From contig NZ_AP024484.1 in the NCBI RefSeq assembly GCF_017347605.1, positions 1,951,501 through 2,015,500 of the forward strand: a stretch of 64,000 bases of DNA, given 5' to 3'. Position 1 is the stretch's first letter, and every line of letters starts with the position of its first letter. The DNA comes from Prevotella herbatica. Lineage in GTDB: Bacteria > Bacteroidota > Bacteroidia > Bacteroidales > Bacteroidaceae. The notes beneath the pieces are model-generated. The model had not been told where the DNA came from and did not search any database. It worked only from the letters and a program-made list of their open reading frames with translations. A program made the translations under genes and the position numbers. Shown in pieces: positions 8,367 to 16,975 of the stretch.

Positions 8367-9630
8367 ATTCGCGAATCTTGATAGTTGTAGAAGTTTGGAA
8401 ATCATTAATAGAGTTGTTGCCGTCCTGAAGAATCTTATGCCCGTCAGTTCCGCGACGTGTAGACGTCTTTCTATAAATCACCTCTCCATTATATCCATTT
8501 ATAGAATTAATATTTATATATCCGCCGTCAGTATCTCCTGACATGTGCTTTGTAGCAATGTCTATACCTGTAGCACTATATTTAAGGATATCAACTCCAT
8601 CAATGACATATTTCTTTGGGACAATACTATATAGCGTTCCACTTGTCTTTCCGTAGGCGTATGTTGTTTTGAAAGAAGCTACATTTTCTTTTGTGCGGAA
8701 GATTATAATACCGTTAGGACCACCATTTAATATATTCATTTTTGAAATACCGCTGAAAGAGGAGAATATAAGGTCCAAAGCGGGTGTGGCAGAATTGTTC
8801 ACGGTTTTACCTGTAACATCTTTAGCTTCATAATCAGCCGTAAGAAGATTAAATTCATGTACTCCGTTAACAGTGTGATCAATAGCACTGTTAGTTAATA
8901 TTATAGTTCCACCAGGGGCAATCATATGAGAAGATTTTGTAGGAATGCGGAATATCTGTTTGCATAACACTACGGAATCTTTGTAAACATCTTTGAGATT
9001 GGCAAGAGAATAGGCTGGCGTAGAATTAGTTTCTATAAGACCAAGATATAATCCTGATACGTCAATTTCACTGTTTGTCTGATTATATATTTCTAAAAAT
9101 TGACCAGCTGAATAATTCTTGTTGTTATTATCTTTTGAACCGGCATAGTACATCTTACTTATCAGAAGTGATGCACCTGCAACAAGATTAGTATTCAAGT
9201 TTATCTTGTCGGCAGACGTTATTAGTTGATTGTTGACATTCCCTGATATTGTTGCGAAATAGCCTTCACTTGCAACTTTACCTGTAGCTGCAGAGTATTC
9301 TGCTTGGTCAATATCCCATGATGCAGATATTGTGTAAACGTCTGGAATTATTTGATTAAACTCTGCCACTCCCTTATCGTCAGTTTTCGCAGTTAAAGTG
9401 TTGCCTGTGTTTGAGGTTAGCGTTACTGTGTGATCTGATAAGTTTCCACCCACGGTAAATTCTACAGGTGGATTTATTTGAATGTTAGTTGAAATAGCTT
9501 TAGCCTCGTCGTTATAGTCAACGCATCCCATCAGGAGTTGTGTGGGAATGAGCATCAATATATATAGCCATATGCTGCCGTTTGACAGAATATTTAAATG
9601 GCTCTTGTTATTCTTGTATATTTTGTTCAT
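8356..9630 (-). CDS. DUF4876-family lipoprotein
   Basis: A 424-residue protein with a lipoprotein signal: a hydrophobic stretch (WLYILMLIPTQLLMGC) puts the lipobox Cys near residue 36, preceded by an unusually long basic N-region. Residues about 50-105 look like a prealbumin/CarboxypepD_reg-type fold (VEFTVGGNLSDHTVTLTS, then DDKGVAEFNQIIPDVYTISAS). A later segment, GQFLEIYNQTNSEIDVSGLYLG, resembles lamin-tail-like domains. These fit the uncharacterised DUF4876 family. The protein is probably anchored at the cell surface next to the TonB receptor encoded 18 bases upstream. The ligand is unknown. Confidence 0.7.
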   Translation of the reverse strand: MNKIYKNNKSHLNILSNGSIWLYILMLIPTQLLMGCVDYNDEAKAISTNIQINPPVEFTVGGNLSDHTVTLTSNTGNTLTAKTDDKGVAEFNQIIPDVYTISASWDIDQAEYSAATGKVASEGYFATISGNVNNQLITSADKINLNTNLVAGASLLISKMYYAGSKDNNNKNYSAGQFLEIYNQTNSEIDVSGLYLGLIETNSTPAYSLANLKDVYKDSVVLCKQIFRIPTKSSHMIAPGGTIILTNSAIDHTVNGVHEFNLLTADYEAKDVTGKTVNNSATPALDLIFSSFSGISKMNILNGGPNGIIIFRTKENVASFKTTYAYGKTSGTLYSIVPKKYVIDGVDILKYSATGIDIATKHMSGDTDGGYININSINGYNGEVIYRKTSTRRGTDGHKILQDGNNSINDFQTSTTIKIREYDE

Positions 9631-9648
9631 ATCTGTATGACTTTATAA

Positions 9649-12429
9649 TTATAAATTGAAATAAAGCTCCACGCCATAGCTGAAAGTATTGGTGTTGCGC
9701 TGTGATAAAGTTGTTGTAGTGCTTGATTTCAGATACGGTTCATAATACATCATGTTGTTTACATATAATGATAAACCGCCAATATTTCCTAATTCTTTAG
9801 TTAATCTTCCAGAAAGGTTCCATGTGATAGGACTCTTTGTTGGAACGGCGTCACTAGGGTTTATGTTCAAGTCACTTATTTTTACGATGCTGGTATTACT
9901 AGGCATTGAAGAAAAGTATTTGCCAGTCATGTCAAGATAACCGCTTTGCATATCATTTGTGATATCGTGATAGGCAAGGTCTGGTGTGATATATCCTATA
10001 GGACTTGTTTTCGCAACAAAGCTCCTGCTGTAATCATACCATATTGCTTGTGCTGTGAAAGACGCTACCATTCGTAGACTTGGAATGTTAGTTACCAGAC
10101 GCAACGTGTTAATAAATCTGCGATACATGTTGTAGTCAAGACCAGACGGATATACTACTTTAAACGGAGTTGTGTTATAAGAGGAATAACTTGTTGGAAG
10201 GTTAACCACAGCCACACTTCTTGAATTCATATCGGTTGACCATGATTTTGTCTCCGAATATGCACCACTGAAGAATATTGATGTATTTATAGGTTTTATT
10301 TCACCTAACTCAAAATCAAATTCTATTCCTTTGTTTACAGTAGTGTTCGTATTGCCTACACGTCCGGTAGTCATGAATATCAAATCTTGTCGTGCAGGCG
10401 AATCATAATTGATTGTAGTTGCAGCACCTGGAGTGATAACAAGTCCGCTTTGAGCTGTATAAACATTACTTGCGTAAGTGAAATATTCTGTTGCAGAACC
10501 AAATCCGTTAGGAGTTTTATCTCTATAGGCAAGTAAACTGAGCTTTCTGTTACCAGGTAACTTTAAGTCAAGTCCAAGTTCTATCTTTGTTGTAGTGGCA
10601 TTTTTCAAACCTTTGCTGTATTCCACATTATACACTTGTGTATGATAAGCCAATAGTTGAGCAGCAGCATCATTCTGAGGCATATAGTTGGCTGCAACGC
10701 GGTCATCATATTTTCTGTCAGGATACAGATAGTCTAGTCCTGGCGTCTTACTATTCAAACCGATACCTCCACGAATATCCAACCATTTTGTAGCTGAGAA
10801 AGATAAGTTGATACGAGGAGAGAGAGAGGTTGTTGATACATTAGAAAACGGTTGCTGCGATGTGAAACGTAGTCCGATATTTGCACGAAGGTAATTAATC
10901 TTGTTTATATTCCAAGTAAAATTGTCTTCGGCATAAGCTGCTATTTGGTGTAGAGCGGGAATAGAAGAGAATGCTCGTGGACGTCCATTACTGTTTGGTC
11001 TGTATGGCAATGAATCGTTCTCATTATAATATCCCCTGCCGCTGTTCCAGTTTAAACTGTAGTCTGCGCCAATTTTAAAACTCTGTCTTGTTTTTCCTGC
11101 TTTGAAATAAAACGAATCGTTTATCTTTGCGAAAATGTTTCCAGGTCTGCTTTCAGTGATGCCTGTAGCCAGATAACTCTTTGTCATCCAAGGTACATTG
11201 TAGTATCCTGTTTGCATTGCTGTTATTATAGGTAATAACCCAGAACCACTAGAGATGTAACTAGTATTACTATTGTCAATCTTCGTCATGCTTACTCCTA
11301 ATGTATAAGATAGCGTACGCATGAAAAGTTTGTCTAATGACAGACGACCGTTGTGAGTAAGTCCGAAAGTATAGTTCTTGTTGCTGCTTGATGTGCCGTC
11401 GGCAATTGCATCTGGATCTTTACCGTTCCAATCTTTTGTGTACATGAAGCGTAGCTTCGTATCTGTGTGCCATTTTTTGCTAATGTCATAAGCATAACCT
11501 ATGTTTAGAGAATAACGTCCATAGCTACGTGTCTTCTGGCGTGGGTCGCTCCATGCCTTTGCATAATCAAAATTAAAGTTAAGTATTCCTGCCTTGTTAA
11601 GGTTGAATCCTTTGCCTAATGAATAGTTCTGCAGTTCTGGATTAACCTTACCCTTAAACTGCCAAGGCGTTACACCCATCTTGGAATGAACTATAACAAG
11701 TCCACTGGTTAGGTCGCCATATTCGGCTGAAGGAATTCCTCTTACAACCTCTACATTATCAATGTTGTCAGCACTTACCTGACGAAGGTCTGTACCCGTG
11801 AATGCTGTACTGGAAAAACCACCTTGTGTCATTGCTGCATTGTTTGACATTGGTACACCATCAATAATGATACTTGAACCAAAAGCACTTGTATTATTGT
11901 TTGATAATGTACGAAGTTGAAGATTGCTTTGCTGAGTCAAGTCAGTGTTTCCCATTTCCTTTCCAGGAATTAGCTGCATGATATCTGCAAGAGATGTAGC
12001 CTGCAAGTGGTCTATCGCCTGTCGCCCGATAACACTTGTCGTTGATGCTATGGATGATTTCTGGCGAGCCGTTACAACAACTTCTTTTAAAGCGAGAGAA
12101 GTTGGAGTCATTTGAATGGCTAGACTTAAATTTGACTTTACGTCAATAGTAGTTTGATATTTCTCATAACCAACATATGATATTTCAAGAACATATCTCC
12201 CTTGAGGAACATTCTTGAAAGAAGTCTTTCCGTCAACGTCTGTTATTGCGAATGATGAAAGTGGGTTAAGGTTACAGCTTGCCATCATAATAGCCTCATG
12301 GCTACCTTTTTCTGCCACTTTCAGGTTGACTGTGAATTTTGTATTGTTATTATTTGACTGCGCCGAAACATTTGTTGCGTACAGTATTAAAGTTAATAAC
12401 AAGACAATAATTGTTGTAGCTTTTTTCAT
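9649..12429 (-). CDS. TonB-dependent outer-membrane receptor with carboxypeptidase-like regulatory domain
   Basis: A 926-residue TonB-dependent transporter: signal peptide (ending NVSAQ near residue 24), a CarboxypepD_reg-like domain with FAITDVDGKTSFKNVPQGRYVLEISYVGY near 55-85, and a plug domain (VVVTARQKSSIASTTSVIGRQ onward, with IIIDGVPMSNNAAM and VRGIPSAEYGDLTSGLVIV). A 22-strand-type barrel follows and ends in SYGVELYFNL. It is not SusC-type: there is no SusD partner, and it is shorter. It heads the operon with the DUF4876 and DUF6850 genes, so the three probably form one uptake or surface system. A TATATTTG -7 element lies on the minus strand at 12492-12499. The cargo cannot be read from the sequence; siderophore, metal or peptide are all possible. 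Confidence 0.9.
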   Translation of the reverse strand: MKKATTIIVLLLTLILYATNVSAQSNNNNTKFTVNLKVAEKGSHEAIMMASCNLNPLSSFAITDVDGKTSFKNVPQGRYVLEISYVGYEKYQTTIDVKSNLSLAIQMTPTSLALKEVVVTARQKSSIASTTSVIGRQAIDHLQATSLADIMQLIPGKEMGNTDLTQQSNLQLRTLSNNNTSAFGSSIIIDGVPMSNNAAMTQGGFSSTAFTGTDLRQVSADNIDNVEVVRGIPSAEYGDLTSGLVIVHSKMGVTPWQFKGKVNPELQNYSLGKGFNLNKAGILNFNFDYAKAWSDPRQKTRSYGRYSLNIGYAYDISKKWHTDTKLRFMYTKDWNGKDPDAIADGTSSSNKNYTFGLTHNGRLSLDKLFMRTLSYTLGVSMTKIDNSNTSYISSGSGLLPIITAMQTGYYNVPWMTKSYLATGITESRPGNIFAKINDSFYFKAGKTRQSFKIGADYSLNWNSGRGYYNENDSLPYRPNSNGRPRAFSSIPALHQIAAYAEDNFTWNINKINYLRANIGLRFTSQQPFSNVSTTSLSPRINLSFSATKWLDIRGGIGLNSKTPGLDYLYPDRKYDDRVAANYMPQNDAAAQLLAYHTQVYNVEYSKGLKNATTTKIELGLDLKLPGNRKLSLLAYRDKTPNGFGSATEYFTYASNVYTAQSGLVITPGAATTINYDSPARQDLIFMTTGRVGNTNTTVNKGIEFDFELGEIKPINTSIFFSGAYSETKSWSTDMNSRSVAVVNLPTSYSSYNTTPFKVVYPSGLDYNMYRRFINTLRLVTNIPSLRMVASFTAQAIWYDYSRSFVAKTSPIGYITPDLAYHDITNDMQSGYLDMTGKYFSSMPSNTSIVKISDLNINPSDAVPTKSPITWNLSGRLTKELGNIGGLSLYVNNMMYYEPYLKSSTTTTLSQRNTNTFSYGVELYFNL

Positions 12430-12491
12430 CTTTACTTAATACTATTAGAAAATGTTATATTACTGAATACTAATCTTTTTGTTATATTTTG

Positions 12492-12499
12492 CAAATATA
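12492..12499 (-). promoter_or_regulatory. -7 element for the TonB receptor operon
   Basis: The minus strand reads TATATTTGC, a match to TAnnTTTG, 63 bases upstream of the receptor ATG. No TTTG -33 partner at the usual distance. Confidence 0.45.
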
Positions 12500-12626
12500 T
12501 TAAAATTTATTAATATCGACAATACCTTATTGTAGGTATTTTTGTACTTAATGCTGTTTTTAACGTTTTGTTTTTGGAAAATTCTCTTTTTATGCTTGAT
12601 AATGTTACCAAAAAATAGCTAATGTT

Positions 12627-12657
12627 TTTGTAGGTTTCAAATATTATATTAACTTTG
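12627..12657 (+). promoter_or_regulatory. Bacteroidetes-type promoter for the DUF59-lpxH pair
   Basis: TTTG at 12627-12630, a 19-base spacer, then TAACTTTG at 12650-12657. The expected start is about 12663, some 18 bases before the ATG at 12681. Confidence 0.8.
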
Positions 12658-12680
12658 CAAGAAACCATAAGGGAATATTT

Positions 12681-13001
12681 ATGACACAGACAGAAAAGAC
12701 CAAGATAGAAGAGCATATCGTAGATGTACTAAAAACTGTTTACGATCCGGAGATACCTGTAAATATATGGGACTTGGGTATGATATACAAAATAGAAGTT
12801 CAAGACGATGCTAGTGTGGAACTGGATATGACATTTACTGCACCAAATTGTCCTGCTGCTGATTTTATCCTTGAGGATGTTCGTACGAAGGTTGAAAGTG
12901 TAGACAGTGTTACTTCTGCTAATGTTAATCTCGTTTTTGAACCTGCTTGGGATCAAAGTATGATGACGGAAGAAGCTCGTGTAGAACTGGGCTTTGAATG
13001 A
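12681..13001 (+). CDS. DUF59/MIP18-family Fe-S cluster assembly protein (SufT/PaaD-like)
   Basis: A 106-residue single-domain MIP18 (DUF59) protein. The hallmark VYDPEIPVNIWDLGMIYKIE lies near residues 19-38. The conserved Cys is in TFTAPNCPAADF near residue 54, and VNLVFEPAWDQSMM is near the C-terminus. In other bacteria such proteins help deliver or mature Fe-S clusters alongside the SUF system; no suf genes are in this window. It has its own promoter and overlaps or abuts the LpxH-like gene, so the two are likely co-transcribed. Confidence 0.88.
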   Translation: MTQTEKTKIEEHIVDVLKTVYDPEIPVNIWDLGMIYKIEVQDDASVELDMTFTAPNCPAADFILEDVRTKVESVDSVTSANVNLVFEPAWDQSMMTEEARVELGFE

Positions 13002-13026
13002 TAATAGAAATTTAGATAAAGTGATT

Positions 13027-13794
13027 ATGAGAAAGAATGTTTATTTTCTCTCAGATGCCCATCTTGGATCATTGGCAATAGAGCATCCTCGTATGCAGGA
13101 AAGACGCCTTGTTCGGTTTCTTGATAGCATAAAAGATAAAGCTTCTGCTATATATCTATTGGGAGATATGTTTGACTTTTGGGATGAATATCGTTATGTT
13201 GTGCCAAAAGGATATACACGTTTCTTGGGTAAATTGAGCGAACTATCAGACAGTGGAGTGGAAATTCATTTCTTTACGGGTAATCATGATCTTTGGACTT
13301 ATGGATATCTTGAGGAAGAGTGTGGACTGATTGTTCACAAGAAACCCGTTACAACAGAAATATATGGAAAAGTGTTTTTCCTAGCTCATGGCGATGGACT
13401 CGGAGATCCTGATAATAAATTCAAGATATTAAGGAAAATTTTTCATAACCGTACGTGCCAGAAGTTGCTTAATTCTTTTCATCCTCGTTGGGGGATGTCT
13501 TTGGGATTAAACTGGGCAAAGCATAGTCGCATAAAGCGTATTGATGGCAAAGAGGTTCCTTTTATGGGTGAGGATAAGGAGTATCTTGTACAATTCACTA
13601 ATGAATATATGACTACTCATAATGATATAGATTATTTTATCTATGGTCATCGACATATAGAATTGGATTTGAATTTGAGCAAGAAAGTTAGAATGCTTAT
13701 TCTCGGTGACTGGATATGGCAGTTCACTTATGCCGTATTTGACGGTGAGCACATGTTTCTGGAACAATATGTAGAAGGTGAGACCGAGTTTTAA
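13027..13794 (+). CDS. lpxH: UDP-2,3-diacylglucosamine diphosphatase (LpxH-like metallophosphoesterase)
   Basis: A calcineurin-type metallophosphoesterase with the full metal ligand set: SDAHLG, LGDMFDFWDE, GNHD, LAHGDGLGD and YGHRHIE. LpxH removes UMP from UDP-2,3-diacylglucosamine to give lipid X in lipid A synthesis at the inner membrane. The ATG at 13027 gives 255 residues starting MRKNVYFLSDAHLG, the usual length and N-terminus. A TTG at 12994 and a GTG at 13021 are upstream in frame; the TTG would overlap the DUF59 gene by 8 bases. It is convergent with radC across only 18 bases. Confidence 0.87.
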   Translation: MRKNVYFLSDAHLGSLAIEHPRMQERRLVRFLDSIKDKASAIYLLGDMFDFWDEYRYVVPKGYTRFLGKLSELSDSGVEIHFFTGNHDLWTYGYLEEECGLIVHKKPVTTEIYGKVFFLAHGDGLGDPDNKFKILRKIFHNRTCQKLLNSFHPRWGMSLGLNWAKHSRIKRIDGKEVPFMGEDKEYLVQFTNEYMTTHNDIDYFIYGHRHIELDLNLSKKVRMLILGDWIWQFTYAVFDGEHMFLEQYVEGETEF

Positions 13795-13812
13795 AGCGCG
13801 GTTTTATCTTTT

Positions 13813-14541
13813 TTACAATTTGCCGCTTTCACGATATGAATAATATTTCCCGTCTGTTATTATAACGTGATCAAGGAAATATATACGCATTAATTCGCAT
13901 GCATTTTTAACTCGTTTAGTCAGTTGGTCATCTGGTCCGCTTGGGAATGGATTGTTACTTGGATGATTGTGACATATAGCAATAACAGTGGCATTGCAGA
14001 GTAAAGCCTCTTTCAATATTATTCTAATGTCTACAGCAGTTTCGCTTATTCCTCCATGACTGATACGCATAACCTTTATCAGTTTGTAGTTTTGATTAAG
14101 CATGATTGCCCATGCTTCCTCAATATCAAGGTCTTGCATTCTAGGATGCATATAGTCATATATTGCGGATGCTGAACTTATGTTATGGCGTTCTTCTGCT
14201 TTTTCTAAAGATCGCCTTTTTCCAAGTTCACATGCTGCTAGAATCGTTATCGCCTTAGCAGGCCCCAATCCATTATATTTCTCTAGCTGCTGAATGCTGA
14301 GTTTCCCTAATGTGTTCAGATTGTTGTTGCAATCGTTTAAAACTCGTTTCATTAAGTCGACAGCACTCTCGTTGGTGTTTCCGCTTCCAATCAGAATACC
14401 TAATAATTCAGCATTACTGAGTGAGTTGGCGCCAAGTCTTTCTAGTTTTTCTCGTGGGCGATCTTCAAGTGCCCAATTGGTTATAGTTAGTTTTTCCACT
14501 TCTTTATTTGTAGAATGTTTTTTTGTATGCGCTGAATTCAT
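13813..14541 (-). CDS. radC: RadC-family JAB/JAMM protein
   Basis: The 242-residue protein has the RadC layout: an N-terminal helix-hairpin-helix region (LSNAELLGILIGSGN, then LEKYNGLGPAKAITILAACELGKR) and a C-terminal JAMM/MPN domain with the metal motif ICHNHPSNNPFPSGPDD near residues 190-206. ISHGGISETAVDIRIILKEAL precedes it. A DNA repair role was once proposed, but the true activity of RadC proteins is unsettled. The only reasonable Met start (14541) overlaps the 3' end of the glycosyltransferase gene by 38 bases; no alternative Met exists before the conserved core. Confidence 0.92.
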   Translation of the reverse strand: MNSAHTKKHSTNKEVEKLTITNWALEDRPREKLERLGANSLSNAELLGILIGSGNTNESAVDLMKRVLNDCNNNLNTLGKLSIQQLEKYNGLGPAKAITILAACELGKRRSLEKAEERHNISSASAIYDYMHPRMQDLDIEEAWAIMLNQNYKLIKVMRISHGGISETAVDIRIILKEALLCNATVIAICHNHPSNNPFPSGPDDQLTKRVKNACELMRIYFLDHVIITDGKYYSYRESGKL

Positions 14542-15553
14542 CTTTTCCTCTTACGCAACGTTTCCACCATGAATTAATGAAACCGCAACCATAGCCCGTT
14601 AGTTGTACGTAAGCGGCGACTATACTCAGCAGTCCCACTTTTATGCTATTATTAACCTTTGTGGAGTCAGCGAAAATTAGTAAGCAATACAGCATTATAG
14701 GCAGGGCTGCACATAAAGTCATGATGCAACCTGTTGTTTGCCATTTCCCTTCAACTGAGGTCAGCATCGTAATGATTCCTGTAATACATAATGTAAAAAG
14801 GAAAATCATCCCAACAGTGAACACCATTGGTAATAGATGTACAAGTTTCAGTGATTCAGGATATTTCTTATATAGGTTTATACGAGCTATACCGCTGTTG
14901 AAAACCTGTCTCCAGAATTTATTGAAGTCTGTGCGTCGTTTGTGCCAAACCCATGCCTCAGGAAATAGTCTACATTTATATCCAGACTTGAAAATGCGTA
15001 TGCTGAAATCTATATCTTCGCCGAAACGCATATCGCTAAAGCCGTTTAACTTACTGTAAACATCTCGCTTTATTCCCATGTTGAATGAGCGTGGATAAAA
15101 TTTATCTAGTTTCTTCTTTCCACCGCGTATTCCTCCTGTTGTGAAAAAGCTTGTCATGGAATATGATATAGCTTTTTGCGTGTTGGTAAATGAATCGTGT
15201 GCGCGATCGGGACCTCCGAAAGCATCAGTATCATTGCTGTTGATTTCATCGTCAATGGCTTTGATATAGTTTGATGGTAGCACTACGTCACTGTCAAGAA
15301 TTATTAGATATTCACCATTAGCTCTCTCCGCTCCGTAGTTCCTACTTTGCCCAGGACCACTGTTCTCTTTCATGAAATACTTTAAGTCAAGTTTTTCAGA
15401 ATACTTGTCGCAAACATCTTTGCATGTAATCTTTGAACCGTCTTCGACAATAACGACTTCAAAGTTTGTCAAAGTCTGTATTGTTAGGCTTTCAAGTTGT
15501 TCGTCAACTTCGTTAGGGCGATTGAAAACAGGTATTATTATGGAGTATTTCAT
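14504..15553 (-). CDS. Family 2 glycosyltransferase with C-terminal membrane segments
   Basis: A 349-residue GT-A fold enzyme: MKYSIIIPVFNRPNEVDEQL at the N-terminus, VIVEDGS, and the metal/sugar-nucleotide motif LDSDVV near residue 90. FGEDIDFSIRIFKSGYKC supplies the ED catalytic region. Three hydrophobic segments (VHLLPMVFTVGMIFLFTLC, CIMTLCAALPIMLYCLLIFA, KVGLLSIVAAYVQLTGYGC) anchor it in the membrane, active site in the cytoplasm. It probably adds a sugar to a lipid-linked glycan. It lies between the efp terminator and radC. The donor and acceptor are unknown. Confidence 0.85.
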   Translation of the reverse strand: MKYSIIIPVFNRPNEVDEQLESLTIQTLTNFEVVIVEDGSKITCKDVCDKYSEKLDLKYFMKENSGPGQSRNYGAERANGEYLIILDSDVVLPSNYIKAIDDEINSNDTDAFGGPDRAHDSFTNTQKAISYSMTSFFTTGGIRGGKKKLDKFYPRSFNMGIKRDVYSKLNGFSDMRFGEDIDFSIRIFKSGYKCRLFPEAWVWHKRRTDFNKFWRQVFNSGIARINLYKKYPESLKLVHLLPMVFTVGMIFLFTLCITGIITMLTSVEGKWQTTGCIMTLCAALPIMLYCLLIFADSTKVNNSIKVGLLSIVAAYVQLTGYGCGFINSWWKRCVRGKDEFSAYKKTFYK

Positions 15554-15595
15554 AATTTATATATATAGAGTAACCAAGGTGCATAAAAGCAAAAA

Positions 15596-15654
15596 GGTAA
15601 AAAAGTAAACATTTTATGGTAGTATTTTTACTCCCACGTATTTACTTTTTCACC
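15596..15654. terminator. Terminator-like inverted repeat between efp and the glycosyltransferase
   Basis: GGTAAAAAAGTAAA (15596-15609) pairs with TTTACTTTTTCACC (15641-15654), 13 of 14 positions. An inner GGTAGTA/TACTCCC stem extends the hairpin. On the minus strand, T-rich DNA follows the hairpin, which fits termination of efp transcription. Confidence 0.65.
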
Positions 15655-15674
15655 TCTAAGTATTTGATTTTTAA

Positions 15675-16241
15675 TTATTCCTTTACGCGGCTTAAATAAC
15701 TTCCGTCACGTGTGTCAACCTGAATAAGGTCACCTTCGTTGATGAACAGAGGTACACGAACTTCAACACCAGTTTCAAGAGTTGCAGGCTTTGTTGCGTT
15801 TGTTGCAGTATCACCCTTGATTCCTGGCTCGCTGTGAGCAACATGAAGATTAGTCTTTACAGGCATTTCAGCAAGTAGAATCGTGCCATCAGAAGTATCA
15901 GTAACAACTTCAACGATGTCGCTTTCTTTCATGAAGTCAACACCAGTAATCTGCTGCTTTCCTACAGGAATTTGCTCAAAAGTCTCTTGGTTCATAAGAA
16001 TCATTCCGGTAGTGTCTTCATAAAGATATTGATAAGGACGGCGCTCAACGCGAACATCCTCAAGTTTGAAACCAACCTGGAAAGTACGCTCCAGTACGCG
16101 ACCATCAGCAACATTCTTTAGTTTGGTTATCATAACAGTGTTACCTTTTCCTGGCTTCCTGTGCTGAAAGTCAATACAAGTCCAAATCTTACCGTCCATG
16201 CGAATACATGTACCGATCTTAATTTCTTGTGAATTAATCAT
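15675..16241 (-). CDS. efp: Translation elongation factor P
   Basis: EF-P binds between the P and E sites and relieves stalling at polyproline runs. The 188-residue protein has the usual three OB-like domains. Domain I carries the loop HRKPGKGNTV with the tip residue Lys32, the position that is modified or functional in other EF-Ps. YLYEDTTGMILMNQETFEQI and the C-terminal VRVPLFINEGDLIQVDTRDGSYLSR signature are present. No EpmA/EpmB-like genes are nearby. A minus-strand -7 element (TAACTTTG) lies at 16310-16317. The gene is divergent from rpmH. Confidence 0.97.
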   Translation of the reverse strand: MINSQEIKIGTCIRMDGKIWTCIDFQHRKPGKGNTVMITKLKNVADGRVLERTFQVGFKLEDVRVERRPYQYLYEDTTGMILMNQETFEQIPVGKQQITGVDFMKESDIVEVVTDTSDGTILLAEMPVKTNLHVAHSEPGIKGDTATNATKPATLETGVEVRVPLFINEGDLIQVDTRDGSYLSRVKE

Positions 16242-16309
16242 TATTGTATTTTTAATGTTTATAATTTCTAAAAACGTTTGATGCAGTGTTTATAACTGAA
16301 TTTCGGCTG

Positions 16310-16317
16310 CAAAGTTA
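16310..16317 (-). promoter_or_regulatory. -7 element for efp
   Basis: The minus strand reads TAACTTTGC, with a weak ATTG 22 bases upstream. It lies 69 bases upstream of the efp ATG and 52 bases from the divergent rpmH promoter. Confidence 0.5.
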
Positions 16318-16368
16318 CTATATTTTTATAAAAAAACATCAATTTGCAACTTAAAAATCTCTTAATTC

Positions 16369-16399
16369 TTTGGTATTTCGAAAATTATGAGTAATTTTG
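16369..16399 (+). promoter_or_regulatory. Bacteroidetes-type promoter for rpmH
   Basis: TTTG at 16369-16372, a 19-base spacer and TAATTTTG at 16392-16399, a full consensus match. The implied rpmH leader is about 145 bases and contains a GGAG-rich patch and a CGGA-tagc-TCCG hairpin near 16497-16508. Confidence 0.8.
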
Positions 16400-16552
16400 C
16401 AACCCAAAAGGTTTAAACTTGACTTTACTAAAGTGTAGATATTATACTTTGAAGTGTTTTTGACTTTTAATTCAGAAGTGGAGGAATTGCATGCGCGGAT
16501 AGCTCCGACATCATTTACAAGCAATAAAATAACAAAATAAATACGTAAAAAA

Positions 16553-16708
16553 ATGAAAAGAACATTTCAGCCTCACAACCGCCGTCGTGTAAACAAGCAC
16601 GGTTTCCGCGAGAGAATGGCAACAAAGAATGGTCGTCGTGTATTGGCATCTCGCCGTGCTCGTGGTCGCAAGAAATTAACTGTATCTAGCGAGAACCACG
16701 GTAAATAA
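16553..16708 (+). CDS. rpmH: Ribosomal protein bL34
   Basis: A 51-residue, very basic protein with the bL34 sequence pattern: [19 protein letters not shown] at the start and [16 protein letters not shown] in the second half. It is a structural part of the 50S subunit. The coding region is short, so it is easily missed by length-based gene calls. A strong terminator follows at 16734. The dnaA/rnpA neighbours seen beside rpmH in many bacteria are absent here, as is common in Bacteroidetes. Confidence 0.97.
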   Translation: MKRTFQPHNRRRVNKHGFRERMATKNGRRVLASRRARGRKKLTVSSENHGK

Positions 16709-16733
16709 TCCGTTGTTGGTCGCAGATCACGAT

Positions 16734-16771
16734 AAAAAGCAGCAAAGAAAGTAATTTCCTTGCTGCTTTTT
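16734..16771 (+). terminator. Intrinsic terminator after rpmH
   Basis: AAAAAGCAGCAA pairs with TTGCTGCTTTTT around a GAAA/TTTC inner stem; the T-rich 3' arm provides the release signal. Confidence 0.88.
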
Positions 16772-16851
16772 GTGTTATAAAGTCTTATATATTTAACTAG
16801 CGTTGGAACAGAGTTGCACTTGTAATAATAAATAAAAACTTTGTTATTTAT

Positions 16852-16882
16852 TTTGTTCTTCTCTCAACTTGCATTATCTTTG
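16852..16882 (+). promoter_or_regulatory. Bacteroidetes-type promoter for the PASTA-rluD-ddl operon
   Basis: TTTG at 16852-16855, a 19-base spacer, then TATCTTTG at 16875-16882. The leader to the ATG at 16976 is about 85 bases. Confidence 0.8.
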
Positions 16883-16975
16883 CATAAGATAAGGCTGTAC
16901 TCGGCGAAGCATTCAAGTTAATTTGATGTATTTAACTCGCTTGCAATATCTTAGCAATTAAATTAATGTATATAA

